From: Halicephalobus mephisto
Taxonomy: Eukaryota; Nematoda; Chromadorea; Rhabditida; Panagrolaimidae
Assembly: GCA_009193035.1 (NCBI GenBank)
Contig: SWDT01000257.1
Span: 62,001 to 126,000 of the forward strand
Length of the DNA: 64,000 nucleotides
Direction: 5' to 3'
The notes under the pieces were generated by a model. The model was not told where the DNA came from, ran no database searches, and was given only the letters and a program-made list of their open reading frames with translations. The position numbers and the translations under genes are program-made. This document shows, piece after piece, positions 21,500 to 34,135 of the stretch; the first letter of the stretch is position 1, and the number at the start of each line of letters is the position of its first letter.

Positions 21500-24126
21500 T
21501 TATTTTTCTTCTGATTTGGAAGGAGTAGCAGTACAAGCATCCAAAAAAACATGTGTTATGCTACTGACCAAGTTTCTATCAGGAATGATTGCTGCAGTAC
21601 CGTAAATAGCTGCAGTTTTGGAAGAACCACCTTTATTTGGCATATTTCTTACTTCATCACAAGCTTTCCGCAAATCCGAAATAAATTGTGAAACCAAGTT
21701 ATCGTGGATTTGATTATATGTCACGCAAAAATGAACTCTAAAAATTAATATATTAAAAAATAAAAAATAAATTTTTGTAAAATTTCAAAATTATTTAAAA
21801 AAATTATAAATTTTTCCAAATTTAAAAAAAATTAAAAACTCACGAATCAGGATTTTGAAGAGTGTTCAAATTCCAACCCAAGTTATTAAGCTTATCCGCG
21901 ACAGCATAGACATTGAATTCAGAACTCTTGAAAGCAACAACAGACACATCAGGTGTTCCATGAATCGACAATCCAGGAACTTTTTCTATTTCATTTTTCA
22001 ATTCTCTGGTTTTGCTTATGATCGCCTTCGCTCTTTCGACGTACGACAAACGACCGAAATAAACCATTGTTGCCCAAGTTTCTGCAATTGCTAAGCCGCT
22101 TCTGCTTCCAGGAAGTGATGGAGTTGCATAAATTCCTCCTGTCCAATCCGTAACACTGAAATATTGATGATGGATGTACTCTGGAGATCTGTATAAAACA
22201 ACAGAAGTTCCCTTAGGGGCATAGCCGTATTTGTGGGTGTCACAGGAAACAGAAGTAACACCAAGAAGTCGGAAATCGAATAAAGGAATTTCAAATCCAG
22301 CATCTTCCATAAACGGAATCAGAAATCCTCCAAGACAAGCATCAACGTGAACAGGGACCTTGTACTTCAATCCAAGCTGAAAACAAAATTATGATTACAG
22401 AATTCATAAACTTTTACGAAACAGTCTCAATGGAAATTTCTACAAAGATTTCAGAAACAAAAATTTTAAAATTTCGGTTTTCTATGAGTTATTTCGTAAT
22501 CAATTATATACAGTAGAAATCATACATAAATTGCTTACGGAATAGTCCCGAAAAGAATCCCAAAGACTTTTTAAAAATTAAATTAGCCTAAAATTTCGAT
22601 TTTTTATGAGTTATTTCGTAATCAACCATATACAGTAGAAATCATACATAAATTGCTTACGAAATAGTCCCGAAAAGAATCCCAAAGACTTTTTAGAAAC
22701 TGAACTAGTCTAAAATTTTGATTCTGTATAATAGTAATTTCGAAATTACTATTTTGGAGTTGCATTCTTCCTAAATAGATCTAGAAACTTCTATATTACG
22801 GTATATAGAGTACCTAATCTTCTGTCTGCTTTTTAGGATTAATTTTGACACGAAAAATATTAATAAATGTCCTGAAAATCGTAACTCGGACCCAAATAAT
22901 CCTCAAAAATAAATTATTTCCCTTATTTAGAAAATCCAAAATATATACTTACAGTAGCGATAGCGATGATGTCATCGACGGTGCCAGTGGGGAAGTTGGG
23001 AGCTGATCCAACAAGCATACAAGTTTCGCTATCGATCGCCCGTTTCATGGCTTTTATGTTGACTTTATTGTTTTCATCTACAGGGACATGTTTGATCCGA
23101 ATATTGAGGGCAATTCCAGCTTTATCGAAAGCAGCATGAGCTGTTACTGGAATAACCATGTTTGGTTCAGCAATCCCTCTAGATTGAGCTCGATTTCTAT
23201 AAGCCAAACAAGCCAGCATGATGGATTCAGTTCCTCCAGTTGTCATCTAGAAAAATTGATATATAAAAAATTGATATATAAAAAATTGATATATGAAAAA
23301 GTTCATATATGAAAAATTGATATATGAAAAATTGATATATAAAAAATTGATATATGAAAAAGTTCATATATGAAAAACTGATATATGAAAAAGTTCATAT
23401 ATGAAAAAGTTCATATATAAAAAGTTCATATATGAAGAAATTTATATATAAAAAGTTCATATACGAAGAATTTATATATAAAAAGTTCATATACGAAGAA
23501 TTTATATATGAAAAATTAAAAGAAAAACAACTTACAGATCCACAGGATTCTGGAGGACCGTGGTACATGTCGGCTACCATTCTGACAACTTCTGCTTCCA
23601 TTTTTCTAACTCCAGGGAAAACGTCGGGATGAAGCGGATTCGAGTAGGCGTACATCATGAAGACTTCTCCGAGCATGCTCATAAATTTGGATTCTCTGTC
23701 GGTATAAACAGCGCCACTGACCCGGCCTCCGTCAACGTCGAAAAGTCCCATTTTTGAATATTCTTTGGCTTTTTCGACGACTTCCTGAGGGGATAATCCA
23801 TTTGGAGGAAGTTCTTTGATAAAAACACGGTCATGATCGTACTTGTGGATGGATTCCATTATTTCTTCTCTGATAGTTGTGAATTCGGCTTGGATTCGGT
23901 TTTCGACAAATGGCAGCGATCTTGCACAAGACATAATATATCCCAAAAATCGTTTGTGGATTGGACGATCATTTCTGCGAAGAATATTTCTTAATTTTTG
24001 ATACGAATAAATAGAAACCGCGGTCGTTCCGATGAGAACCATCGGATGCACTTTCGAAAGCCTCAAATTCACTTCATCCCAGAAAAACGCCAGATGAGTT
24101 TTCGCTGTTTCCAGATCCCACGGCAT
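21500..24126 (-). CDS. spl: Sphingosine-1-phosphate lyase (4 exons)
   Basis: PLP-dependent ER membrane lyase that cleaves phosphorylated sphingoid bases into a long-chain aldehyde and phosphoethanolamine. Exons on the minus strand: 23536-24126, 22953-23246, 21844-22376, 21500-21737; 1656 nt, 551 residues, the usual length. N terminus [20 protein letters not shown] leads to a single hydrophobic anchor (about residues 28-45). Family blocks: [62 protein letters not shown], and [13 protein letters not shown] with the PLP-binding lysine; [18 protein letters not shown] follows. The catalytic set looks intact. The MPWD start resembles the second C. elegans lyase (tag-38) more than spl-1, as far as I remember. 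A TTTTAG acceptor 11 bases before the ATG suggests trans-splicing. Intron 1 is a tandem repeat. Confidence 0.95.
22400..22900. repeat. Dispersed repeats in the lyase intron 2
   Basis: Two to three direct copies of a unit with AATTGCTTACGAAATAGTCC, CGAAAAGAATCCCAAAGACT and TATACAGTAGAAATCATACA, followed by one copy of the GAGTACCTAATCTTCTGTC family. Confidence 0.7.
23250..23520. repeat. Tandem repeat in lyase intron 1
   Basis: About fifteen copies of 18-20 bp units: AAAAATTGATATATGAAAAA, changing to AAGTTCATATATGAAGAAA. They extend the flanking open frames artificially. Confidence 0.85.
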
Positions 24127-25506
24127 TCTTGATAAGCCTAAAATTTAACAATCAATTAAAATAAAAAAATGAAAAATTTCAACAAAATGGTCCTGACGCG
24201 AATTTTTAAAGTTTTCCATTCAAGATTTAAAGTTATTTAAAATTATTTATTTTTTAAATTTTAAATTAAAAGTATAAAAATTGAAAAATAAAAATTAAAA
24301 AATTAAAAAATTAAAAATTAAAATTAAAAAATTAAAATTAAAAAATTAAAATTAAAATTAGAATATAAAAATTAGAAAATAAAAACTTAGGACAAAAACG
24401 TCCTATTACCGAAATTTTACTGTCTTACATGATTTCATAATCTTATAAAATTTTGTAATTTACGAGTTTATTCTTGTTAGATATTTCTAGAAAATCCTAT
24501 ATTAAGGTAAATGAAATACATAACTATATATTTTTAAGGTTAACTTTCATATATGAAGTTGTTTATGAACTTCCTAAAAATCACCGTACTAAAATAACCT
24601 ATGAAAATTAATTTTTCTGCAGTATTTGTCATAAAAACCGAAAGTGGTTGTCGTTGTGGAATTATTTCGAAACCAAGGAACCTTACAAGTCGACTTCGAT
24701 CTCGGACGATGGTGATTTCGTAATCTTACACGTTTCCTTAATTAATTTTTCAGATATATTCTGTCTAGATCGACATATGAATTTCTAAATTAGGGTACTT
24801 AACTCTATTCATTTTTTGATTTAATTCTCATATACGAAATTACTAATAAAAAATTTCAAAATCATACCTAATAACTTATTTTCAAAAATTTCAAATCTAA
24901 TATATAAAAACTTCTATATTAGAGTACATAGGGTACCTAACTCTATTCATTTTTTAATTTAATTCTCATATACGAAATTACTAATAAAAATTACAAAATC
25001 ATACCTAATAACTTATTTTCAAAAATCTTAAATCTAATATATAAAAACTTCTATGTTAGGGTACATAGGGTACCTAACTCTCTATTCATTTTTTAAGTTA
25101 GTTTTCATATAAGAAATTATTATTAAATATTCTAAAAGTCACAAGACAGCTAATCTTTCGAAAACTGATTCCTTTTATTGTGTTGCAAAACGGGAAAATG
25201 GAAAAACGGTCGATCATACGATTGATGTAAAACTATAAGTCGACCAAACTATAAAAGTTGATGAGAAAGATAATGCGTTGGACAGTTCCTTTTGGGGAAA
25301 ACAAACATGGGTAACGTAACTTGGAATCATCACAAATTAGTCTAAGATCAATAATGAATCTTCAATTTTAGCAAAAAATAAAAAAAAAGTAAAAAAATAA
25401 AAAAAATAGTGCGCGATATGTTTGGCGTTCTGGTTACATCGCAAATCAGGTTGAACATTTTCAGTCAAGTTTGAATCTTGAATTTTTAATGTCCTGATTT
25501 TTCACG
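24127..25506. other. Spacer between divergent lyase and metaxin genes
   Basis: Contains A/T repeats (24240-24380) and three or four copies of the GGGTACATAGGGTACCTAAC family (24500-25140). A unique-looking stretch at 25190-25380 probably includes the upstream region of metaxin. No further gene seen. Confidence 0.6.
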
Positions 25507-27392
25507 ATGAATTCAGCTGATCCTTCTCCTGAAATCCAGCTATTCGTATGGCCAGCGGATTTCGGTCTGGCTTCGATCAATTTCGAATGCCTTCAAGCCA
25601 TGGTTTGTTCTTTTGACATATTGATGAAATTTTAAAATTCTTTCTTCATCATCAAAAAAAGTTTAAAATTTGTTTTCAATATATGAAAAGTACTTAAAAT
25701 CCATCTTTAACACATGAAAAATGTTTAAAATTTGTTTTTGATATATGGAAATTGTTTAAAATTTGTTTTCGATATATGAAAAGTACTTAAAATCCATTTT
25801 TAACATATGAAAATTGTTTAAAATTCGTTTTTGATATATGGAAATTGTTTAAAATTTGTTTTTGATATATGAAAAATGTTTAAAACCCATCTTTAACATA
25901 TGGAAATTGTTTAAAAATTTTTTTGATATATGGAAAGTTTTTAAATTTATTTTTCCAGGTTGCTGCGAAGATATCTGCCGCTCCAGTGAGATTCATCAGC
26001 ACTACGCATTATAATAAATCTCCTACAGGTTGGTTTCACCCAATTTTAAAGCATTTGTTTTTATTTTTAGGAACTCTGCCACTTCTCGTTCACGACGACG
26101 TCCAGCTGACTGAATTCGATCAGATCGCGAATTATCTCAGAAACACCAAATTAGTAAATTTTCGTTTTTTATTTTTGCTAAATTCACTTTTTAGGATTTG
26201 CAAGACGTGGTTCTCGATGGAGATCTGACGCCGAGCCAACGATCCGAATTTGTTGTTTATTCGAGTTACCTCAGAAACAAACTCTATCCGGTTCTGCTTC
26301 ATCTGCTCTGGAACGACAAATCCAACTACGGTACCGTCACCCACCAATGGTATTCCTCGATGATATCGTTTCCTTGGAGTATGTTCTATCTCGAAAGAAG
26401 ACGTAAATACGCTCAGAATTTCCTCAAGGCTTTTGGAAAAAACGAGAATGTTTTAATCAAAGACGGTCTGCAGGTGAGTGAAAATTTAAAAATTTTTATG
26501 GAAAAAAGTCCGTTTTCGGTGAGATATTGTGGTTTTTAGGATGTTCGTTAATAATTTCATATATCGAAATTAATTTTTGGAATTAAAAAATTAGGTACTT
26601 TGTGTGTTCAAATCCAGAAGTTCTTAGATTCTTTTTGATAGAATAGAGTTATTGGAATTTAATTACGAAATTATATAAGATCACGACATAAACATCGGAC
26701 AAAATCAAAATTGTCAAGTAGATCACTTTTGTTTCTAAAAACTTGTAGAAATTCGTTTTGGAAACATTTTGTGAAAATATTTATTTTCAATTACTTTATA
26801 ATAATATAGTTGTAAGATATCTTTCTAAAAATGATAAATATTCAGTTTTCTACTTTCGAGTCTCAACTGGGAAGTTTCTAAATTCCGTTTTGAGACCATT
26901 TTGTTAAAAAATTAATTTTTGTAATGAGTTATTTTTCAGACTTTGAATGCTCTTTCTCAAAAACTTGGAGACAATAAGTATTTTTGTGGCGACAAACCTT
27001 GTTCCTTAGATGCCCTTATTTTTGGATACTTGGCTCCATTGCTGAAGTTGCCTTTGCCGAGTGATAGACTTCAGCTTCATTTGCAATCGTTGCCGAATTT
27101 GGCTCGATTTGTTGAATCTATTATTTGTATCTATCTTCCGTTAACAGAGGAACAGATTCGGATTCAATCTCATGATAAACTTTTTTGGGAAAAAAGAAAA
27201 TCAAGATCGCAAAAAGAAGCAGAAGAAAACAGACTTCGGAAAGAACAAAAAAAGAAAGAAGCATCTCAGCCAAGTGGGTCCATGAAGGACACTGTTATTT
27301 TTGCCGCTGGAGCTGTGACTTTGTCGTTGCTGTTTGCGATTCACACTGGTATTATTACGTTCGTTAAAGACGACGAATTAATAGATGACTAG
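25507..27392 (+). CDS. mtx-1: Metaxin-1, mitochondrial outer-membrane import protein (5 exons)
   Basis: GST-fold protein of the outer mitochondrial membrane that works with metaxin-2 in protein import and sorting (SAM complex), and in mitochondrial transport. Exons: 25507-25602, 25959-26028, 26071-26153, 26195-26473, 26940-27392; 981 nt, 326 residues (about 312 in C. elegans). Thioredoxin-like part starts IQLFVWPADFGLASINFECL and continues GTLPLLVHDDVQLTEFDQIA. The helical C-terminal domain includes KYFCGDKPCSLDALIFGYL and LPNLARFVESIICIYL. A Lys/Glu-rich linker precedes a hydrophobic tail anchor at about residues 292-316. Exon 1 ends at a GTTTG donor. AATAAA is at 27427, 35 bases after the stop. 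Introns 2 and 3 are only about 42 bp each. Confidence 0.94.
25640..25955. repeat. Tandem repeat in metaxin intron 1
   Basis: Seven or so copies of about 45 bp with TTTAAAATTTGTTTTTGATA and TATGAAAAATG or TATGGAAATTG. Confidence 0.8.
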
Positions 27393-27599
27393 GTTAGTAG
27401 GAAGATTTACGTTAGTTTTGATCGGAAATAAAGTTTGAAAAGTTTTAAATAGAGTCAAATGTGATTTTTAGGGTGTTTGGTGGTAATTTTGTGTATCGAA
27501 ATTGATCTAGAACGGTTTAAAAATTGTGATTTTTGTGTTTTTGGGATATTTAGGTACGTCTTTGGTACGAAAAAGATGATCTTAGATATTTTAAAGAAT

Positions 27600-28095
27600 T
27601 ATGGTTTTATTTAAATTTGGAAATGTTTAAGTATTTCGTATATGAAAGTAATTTTAGATGATTATAGGGAATTACAGTTTTATTTATTTTATTTCGAGAA
27701 TATTTAGATATATAATTCATATATGAAAGTTGATTTTTAAAGATTTTAAAAATTTTGTTTTATTTCAAACATGTTCAGGTAGGTATTTGATATATGAAAG
27801 TTGATTTTCAAAGATTTTAAAAAATTTTGTTTTATTTTAAAAATATTTAAGTAGGTATTTGATATATGAAAGTTGATTTTTAAAATCTTTAAAAAATTTT
27901 GATTTATTTTATACATGTTTAAGTAGGTATTTGATATATGAAAGTTGATTTTCAAAGATTTTAAAAAATTTTGTTTTATTTTAAAAATATTTAAGTAGGT
28001 ATTTGATATATGAAAACTGTTTTTTAAAATCTTTAAAAAATTTTGTTTTATTTCAAACATGTTCAGGTAGGTATTTGATATATGAAAACTGATAT
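27600..28095. repeat. ~75 bp tandem repeat downstream of metaxin
   Basis: Six copies of AGGTATTTGATATATGAAAG, TTGATTTTCAAAGATTTTAA, AAAATTTTGTTTTATTTT. The minus-strand frame 27746-28060 is periodic because of it. From 28110 to 28260 comes a GC-richer unique stretch with no assignable gene. Confidence 0.85.
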
Positions 28096-28500
28096 TTTTA
28101 TTTAAATTCGGGGATATTTGGAGCCCAGCTTGTTCGAGCCAGTTGGTTGCCAGGTTGCGAGAGAGCGGATCGTTTGTTCCGCTGCCTTATTTGACTGTCC
28201 CGATCGATACTCCTTTTAGAGGTCGAATAGCACCTTTTCTCTGACTCAGTTGCTTTATTTATTTTTAAAAATTTATAAATTATTTTAAAACTATAAATTA
28301 TTTAAAACATTAAATTTAAACTTTTGATAAATTGCGAAAATTCTATTCTAGTCAAATTCCGTTAATTTGTGGTCAAAACAGGTCAGCTGTTCCTTGGAGA
28401 ATAATTGTGATTTTCCGATTTGGCAGCCGTTGAAAGATTTAAGATCAACTAAAATCCAAAATTCCTTGGATTTCCATTATCTCGAGAGATCCAGGCAACA

Positions 28501-31500
28501 ATGGTCCACTACAGGGGCAGCCGATGTGCCAGGACTTCTATGTTAATTTACACCGTATTATTTTGGGTAATTATTTTTATAAAATTTAAAAAGAATTAAT
28601 TTTTATAAAATTTAAAAAAATTAATTTTTATAAAATTTAAAAAAATTAATTTTTATAAAAATTTAAAAATGATTTTATTTTTTTTATAAAATTATAAAAA
28701 TAATTTTATTTTTTCTTTAAATTTAAAAATAATTTTATTTTTATAAAAATTATAAAAATAATTTTATTTTTTTTATAAAATTTGAAAATGATTTTATTTT
28801 TTTTTTAATTTGAAAATTATTTTTTTTAAATTTAAATAATTTTTTTAATTTTAGATTTCTGGATTTGCTTTACTTTTTGTCGGATTATGGATGATACTAG
28901 ATCCTCGAAGATCTTACATTTTGGATCTCGTGGATTTTTCCGAAGATGATCCTCTTTTGAGATTTGCCGCTTATATGTGCATTACTGTAGGCACAATCAC
29001 CCTGATTATTGCTTTTCTATCATGTTGTGGATCTCTCAAAGGAGAAAAATGCCTTCTTAGTACATTTGTGATTTTTTTATTTTTCATTTTTATCGCCGAG
29101 ATCAGCATAGGACTACTCGGGATTTTCTACAAAGAAAAAGTGAGTTTTTAAAAAATAAAAAAATAATTTTTTAAATAAGAAAAAATAAATTTAAAAAAAT
29201 AAAAATTAGGAATTTTTTAAAAATGAAAAAATAATTTTTTAAAAAATAAAAAATTGGAAATTTTTGAATAAGGAAAAAATAATTTTTTAGAAATTAAAAA
29301 TTGGAAATTTTTAAATGAAGAAAATAAATTTTTTAGAAATAAAAAATAAGAGTTTTTTTAAAATAAAAAATAGGAGTTTTTTAAATTAATTTTTTAGAAA
29401 TTAAAAGTAGGAGTTTTTTAAATAAAAAATTTGTTTTTTAATGTTTGAATTTACCTAACTTTGTGTTGTCCAGTTCACAGGAGACAGAATGGAGGTCTAC
29501 ATCGCCAATTTGTCCCACAATCGCTACTTCAGGGACAAATGGGTCACGCCGTTGATGGACACGATACAGTATTACGTAAGGATTTTAAACTTTTTAAATT
29601 TAAAAAATTAACATTAAAATAACTACCGTATGAAGTCAAGTAGGAGGTAATTACAGTATGAAACTGGTTTGCAAGAACTACGGTAAAACGTGGATGTGAT
29701 TACTGTATGAAGTGAACATTGAGGTGACTACAGTAGGACATCATGATAAATACGACTACAGTACGACTTTATATTTGAAATAACTACCGTATAACACAAC
29801 CGTAGATGTGATTACTGTATGAAGTGAGTGTTGAGGTGACTACAGTACGACATAAATACAGACATAATTACCGTAAAAAATCATTTTTTAAACAATTACA
29901 GTACGACAGGGTTACTGTAACGTCATCTTTAAGTAGTTACAGTATGACATTCATAGAGGTATAACTACAGTAGGATATGAGTACAGTTGTGATTACTGTA
30001 GAAAACCATTTTTTAAACAACTACAGTATCACATAAATACAGCTATGATTACTGTATAATTTGAGTGGTAACGTAATTACAGTAAGACAAATTCAGACAT
30101 GAGTACTGTAAAAAGTTACTTTTAAAATAGTTACAGTAGGATATGAGTATAGTTGTGACTACTGTATGTCTTGAGTATGGACATGATGATAATTTGTTAC
30201 CCAGATTGCCAGTCTGAATTATCGACAACATCTGAAACTACTCATTCATCATGATTACGGTATCGCTATGGACGAAACCAGAAACCAAGGAATAACGAAA
30301 CTCATCGACAACATCCAATTCAATGTAATTTTTATTTTTTTAAATAACTTTCAAAAAAATAAACTTTAAATTAAAAAAATTTATTTTAAATTCAAAAAAC
30401 TTTATTTTCGAAAAATTATTAAATTTAAACTTTTTATGAAAATTATTTTTGATTTTTTAAATTAGTTTTAAATTTAATAAAAATTAATTTTCATAAAAAG
30501 TTTAAATTTAAGTTGTAAAAAAATTATTTTTGATTTTTAAAATTAATTTGAAAGTTAAAAAAATTTTTATTTTCAGAAATTGATTAAATTTAAATTTAAA
30601 AGAAATTATTTTTGATTTTTTTAAAATTAATTTTTAATTTAAAAAAACTTTATTTTCGAAAAATGATTAAATTTAAGTTTTAAAAAAATTATTTTTGATT
30701 TTTTTTAAATTTATTTAAAATTTAAACAAATTTTATTTTCGAAAAATGATTGAATTTAAGTTTTAAAAACATTATTTTTGATTTTTTTTAAATTTAAAAA
30801 AATTTTATTTTCGAAAAATGATTAAATTTACATTTAGCTGAAATGTTGTGGATCAGAAGGACCGATGGACTGGCAATTGAGTCAATGGAGAGCTGCCGTT
30901 CCGATGGATTTGTTGGCGATAGATGCAGGAGAGCAATGGATTCATTTTTCCAAGCCTCAAGGCAAAAAACGGTCCAAAAACGGAACTTTAGCCTTGCCCA
31001 ACGTTCCTTATTCTTGTTGTTCTCAAATGCCAGGATCTACAGTAAACAACCTAGTTGCCAGAAGTGTCATCCGATGTCAGCAATCTGGATCCGCCAGTCG
31101 CAGCTGGAGACATCAAGGGGTTAGGTTACTGTAGTGTGGAAGGGTGTCTCAGAGCGAAAAAAATTCACTTGTGTGTGTCCTACAACGAAAAAGTGTTTCT
31201 TTGGGTCCTGTAACGAAAAAAAATTCTTAAAATGTCCTACAACGAAAAAAAAATTTTTGAAAGTGTTTCTTTGGGTCCTGTAATGAGAAATAATTTGTGT
31301 GTCCTAACAGGAAAAAATTGTATGTGTTAGAACAAGAATTTTTTGTGTGTGTTTTAGAACGAAAATGTGTTTGAATGAAAAACTTTTGTATGTCTTAGAA
31401 TGAAAATAATTTTTTTGTGGTCCTAGAGCGAAAGAAATTTTTTTGTGGTCCTGGAACGAAAATAAAATTTTGTGTTTTATAACGAAAAATATTTTTTATT

Positions 31501-32154
31501 TTTTAACAATTATTTCAGCAACAGTGCTGTGGAGGAAAAGGCCCCTGGGACTACTACAACAGCTTCTGGTACATAACGAACACCGAGAGGGGCACCAGGT
31601 CCTATGTCCCTGTTTCTTGTTGTCGACAAACACAGAACGCCAGAGCTTGGTCGTTGCAGCCGATAGATCCGTTGTGTCCCATTTATTTTTACGATACCCA
31701 GGCCTATAACACTAGTGTTAACACTCAGGTCCTTGTTTGCAAAAATTCACTTTTCAAATTTAAATTTTTTAAAATTAAATTCAATTTTAAAATTTAATTT
31801 TAAAAATTAATTTTTTTTAAAATTCAGTTTTGAAATTAATTTTTTTAAAATTTCTTCAAAAATGAATTTTTTTTAAATGTTTTTTTTAAAATTTATTTGT
31901 TTTTTTTTTAAATTTAATTTTTTAAAATTATTTGTTTTTTTTTAAAATTTAATTTTTTAAAATTATTTGTTTTTTTTTTTTAAATTTAATTTTAATTTTT
32001 CCAGGGATGTCATGAAAAACTTCAACAATGGTTCGAGGAGAATTCTTACATCTTCATTGCCTTAGGCTTCTCGTGTGCTGCTCTTCAGATGATCGGCATC
32101 TTCAACGCCATGGTGCTCATTCGACAGATAAACAGTTATCAATATCTTCGTTGA
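28501..32154 (+). CDS. Tetraspanin with duplicated alternative exons for the large extracellular loop (7 exons)
   Basis: Four-pass membrane organiser. Exons, all phase 0: 28501-28566, 28855-29139, 29474-29575, 30205-30324, 30838-31119, 31519-31728, 32005-32154. Exons 1-2 give TM1-TM3, exon 7 the last loop cysteine (GCHEKLQQW) and TM4. Exons 3 (34 codons, ends TPLMDTIQYY) and 4 (40 codons, ends TKLIDNIQFN) encode alternative versions of the first loop helices. Exons 5 (CCGSEGPMDWQLSQW ... VPYSCC) and 6 (CCGGKGPWDYYNSFW ... VPVSCC) both encode a complete CCG-to-fifth-cysteine segment. Using one of each pair with exon 7 gives exactly six loop cysteines and 270-300 residues; using all would give eleven. 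So the pairs are probably mutually exclusive. Exon 5's donor is GTTAGG. AATAAA is at 32203. I cannot name the exact orthologue. Confidence 0.9.
29580..30190. repeat. Degenerate repeat with TACTGTA/TACAGTA motifs in tetraspanin intron 3
   Basis: Some twenty-five occurrences of TTACAGTA, CTACAGTA, GATTACTGTA or close variants, spaced 20-40 bp, in alternating orientation, between the two alternative exons 3 and 4. The simple palindromic core would allow extensive pairing along the intron. Confidence 0.75.
30325..30837. repeat. A/T-rich ~75 bp repeat in tetraspanin intron 4
   Basis: Copies of TTTATTTTCGAAAAATGATT, AAATTTAAGTTTTAAAAAAA, TTATTTTTGATTTTTT. Intron 2 (29140-29473) and intron 6 (31729-32004) hold other A/T runs. 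Intron 5 (31120-31518) holds units of GTCCTACAACGAAAAAAA and TGTTTCTTTGGGTCCTGTAA. Confidence 0.7.
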
Positions 32155-34135
32155 AGATCTCAATTTTTTAAATTTTGCAAAGTTTAAAAATATATTTTAA
32201 AAAATAAAATTTTTTCTTAAAAATGATCTTGACACGAATTTTTAAATTTTCCAATCAGGACCAAAAAGTATAAAATTCAGTATTTATTTTATTTTTTAAG
32301 AATATAGTTATAGTTTGATTATTTCAAAAATCAAAAACAACAGTTATTACGAAATGGTCCCGACGCGAAAATAAGAAATTTTCCAATCAGAACCAAAAAG
32401 TATGAAATTCAGTATTTATTTTATTTTTAAGGATATAATTATAGTTACATTATTTCAAAACTCAAAAACAACAGTTATTACGAAATGGTCCCGACGCGAA
32501 AATAAGAAATTTTCCAATCAGGACCAAAAATTTGAAAACATTCTTTTTGTAATTTTTAAGGATATAATTATAGTTACATCATTTCAAAAATCAAAAACAA
32601 CAGTTATTACGAAATGGTCCCGACGCGAAATTCTAGAACCTACTCAATTATTTAGAAATTTCCGATTTTTGGTAATTCTAAAAATATCGAGGAAATTCTA
32701 GACGCCTTCAGAAGGCTCAATGACGTTTGAAAATGTCTCAGAATTTTTCATTGAATTCTGGAAAATTCTAAAAGTTCTCATGAAAGTTTAATTTTATTTT
32801 ACAAAATAAATCAGGAATTTATTTTCGAAGTTGTCTGGACGCGAATTTTCAGAATTTTTTAGAAAATTAAATTTCAGATTTGTTTTTTTTTAATTTTTCA
32901 AAAATTTCCAAATTTTTAATTTTAATAATTTCGGAATTTTCTGAAATCAGAAATTCGCGCTGAATTCTGGAAATTTCTACAGTATTTTTCGAAGATTCTG
33001 AAAATTCCAGAATCTCATTGACTTCTGAAGTACTTGAATATTTCCAAAAGTACTGTAGCTGACTTTAGAATCTACTTTGGTAATTTTCGAGAATTTTGTA
33101 GGATTTTGAAAATCTCCAAAAAATTTCAATGATTTTTAAAATATTCTAAAATTTCCCTAGATACTGTAGAAATTTTTAAAAACTTGATAAATTCTAAAAT
33201 TTTCGAAATTTTTTATAAAATTTTTGGAAATTTCATTTTTTTTCTTAATTTCGGAAAGTACTGTAGGATTCCAGAAACCTCCAATAAATCCTAAAATTTT
33301 CCTAGATACTGTAGAAGTTTTTAAAACTTTTTAATAAATTTTGGAAATCTTCAAAAATTTCTGTTAAATTTTGAATAAATTCGTGACTTTTTTCTGAATT
33401 TTTAAAGTTTTCATATTTTAGAAATTTCGAAAATTTTACAAAATTTCGAAAATCTCCGAAAATTTCGTGACTTTTTTGCAAATTTCTGAAGTTTCTATGA
33501 TACTGTAGAAACTTCCAGAATCTACTTTGATCATTTTCAGTTTTTTCATAATTCTAGAGTACTCCAAAAATTCCAATAAAATTTTTTAAAATTTTGCAAT
33601 TTTTAAAATTTTTGCATTTTTTTGAATTTTGGAAATTTCTGAATGTTTATGTTTCAAAAAAGTAGATCCACGAAAATCCCAAAGCTTTAAACTTCATTCC
33701 CACGTTTATGAAAAACCCCTTACGTCCAGGGTTCGAACAAAGCACTCCACCAAACTTCAAAAAAACCAATATTTTCGAATTACGTCAATTTCAAAAAAAT
33801 AATCTTTTCGAAATTTTTTTCTTAAAAAATAATTATCTCAAAATTCATTTTTTTTCGGAAAATAGTTTTTTTAAAATTCATTTTTTTAAAATTTATTTTT
33901 TTCTAAATTTATTTTTTTTTTTTAAATTATTTTTTTTAAAATAATTTTTTTTTTAAATTTGTTTTTTTTTAAATAATTTTTTTTTAAAATTCATTTTTTT
34001 AAAATTCATTTTTTCTAAATTTACTTTTTTTTAAATAAGTTTTAAAATAAATTTTTTTTTAAAATTAAATGTTTTAATTTTTTTGTTTTTTTTTATTATA
34101 AAAAATGATTATTAATTTTTAGAAATTTCAGAAAA
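32155..34135. other. Spacer with dispersed repeats
   Basis: Between 32220 and 32640 are three to four ~120 bp copies of ACGAAATGGTCCCGACGCGA, TTTTCCAATCAGGACCAAAA. From 32650 to 33650 degenerate units contain AGATACTGTAGAAATTTTTA-like text. From 33800 to 34090 it is T-rich. No gene seen. Confidence 0.6.

Noticed and set aside
21840..23312. Several plus-strand and out-of-frame reading frames across the lyase gene
   Set aside because: They are shadows of the minus-strand exons, which have the correct family blocks and phases.
27746..28060. 104-codon minus-strand frame
   Set aside because: Translation of the ~75 bp tandem repeat downstream of metaxin.
30843..31124. Second frame over tetraspanin exon 5 (93 codons)
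   Set aside because: Out of phase with the CCG/SCC frame, which matches tetraspanin loops and joins exons 4 and 7 in phase.
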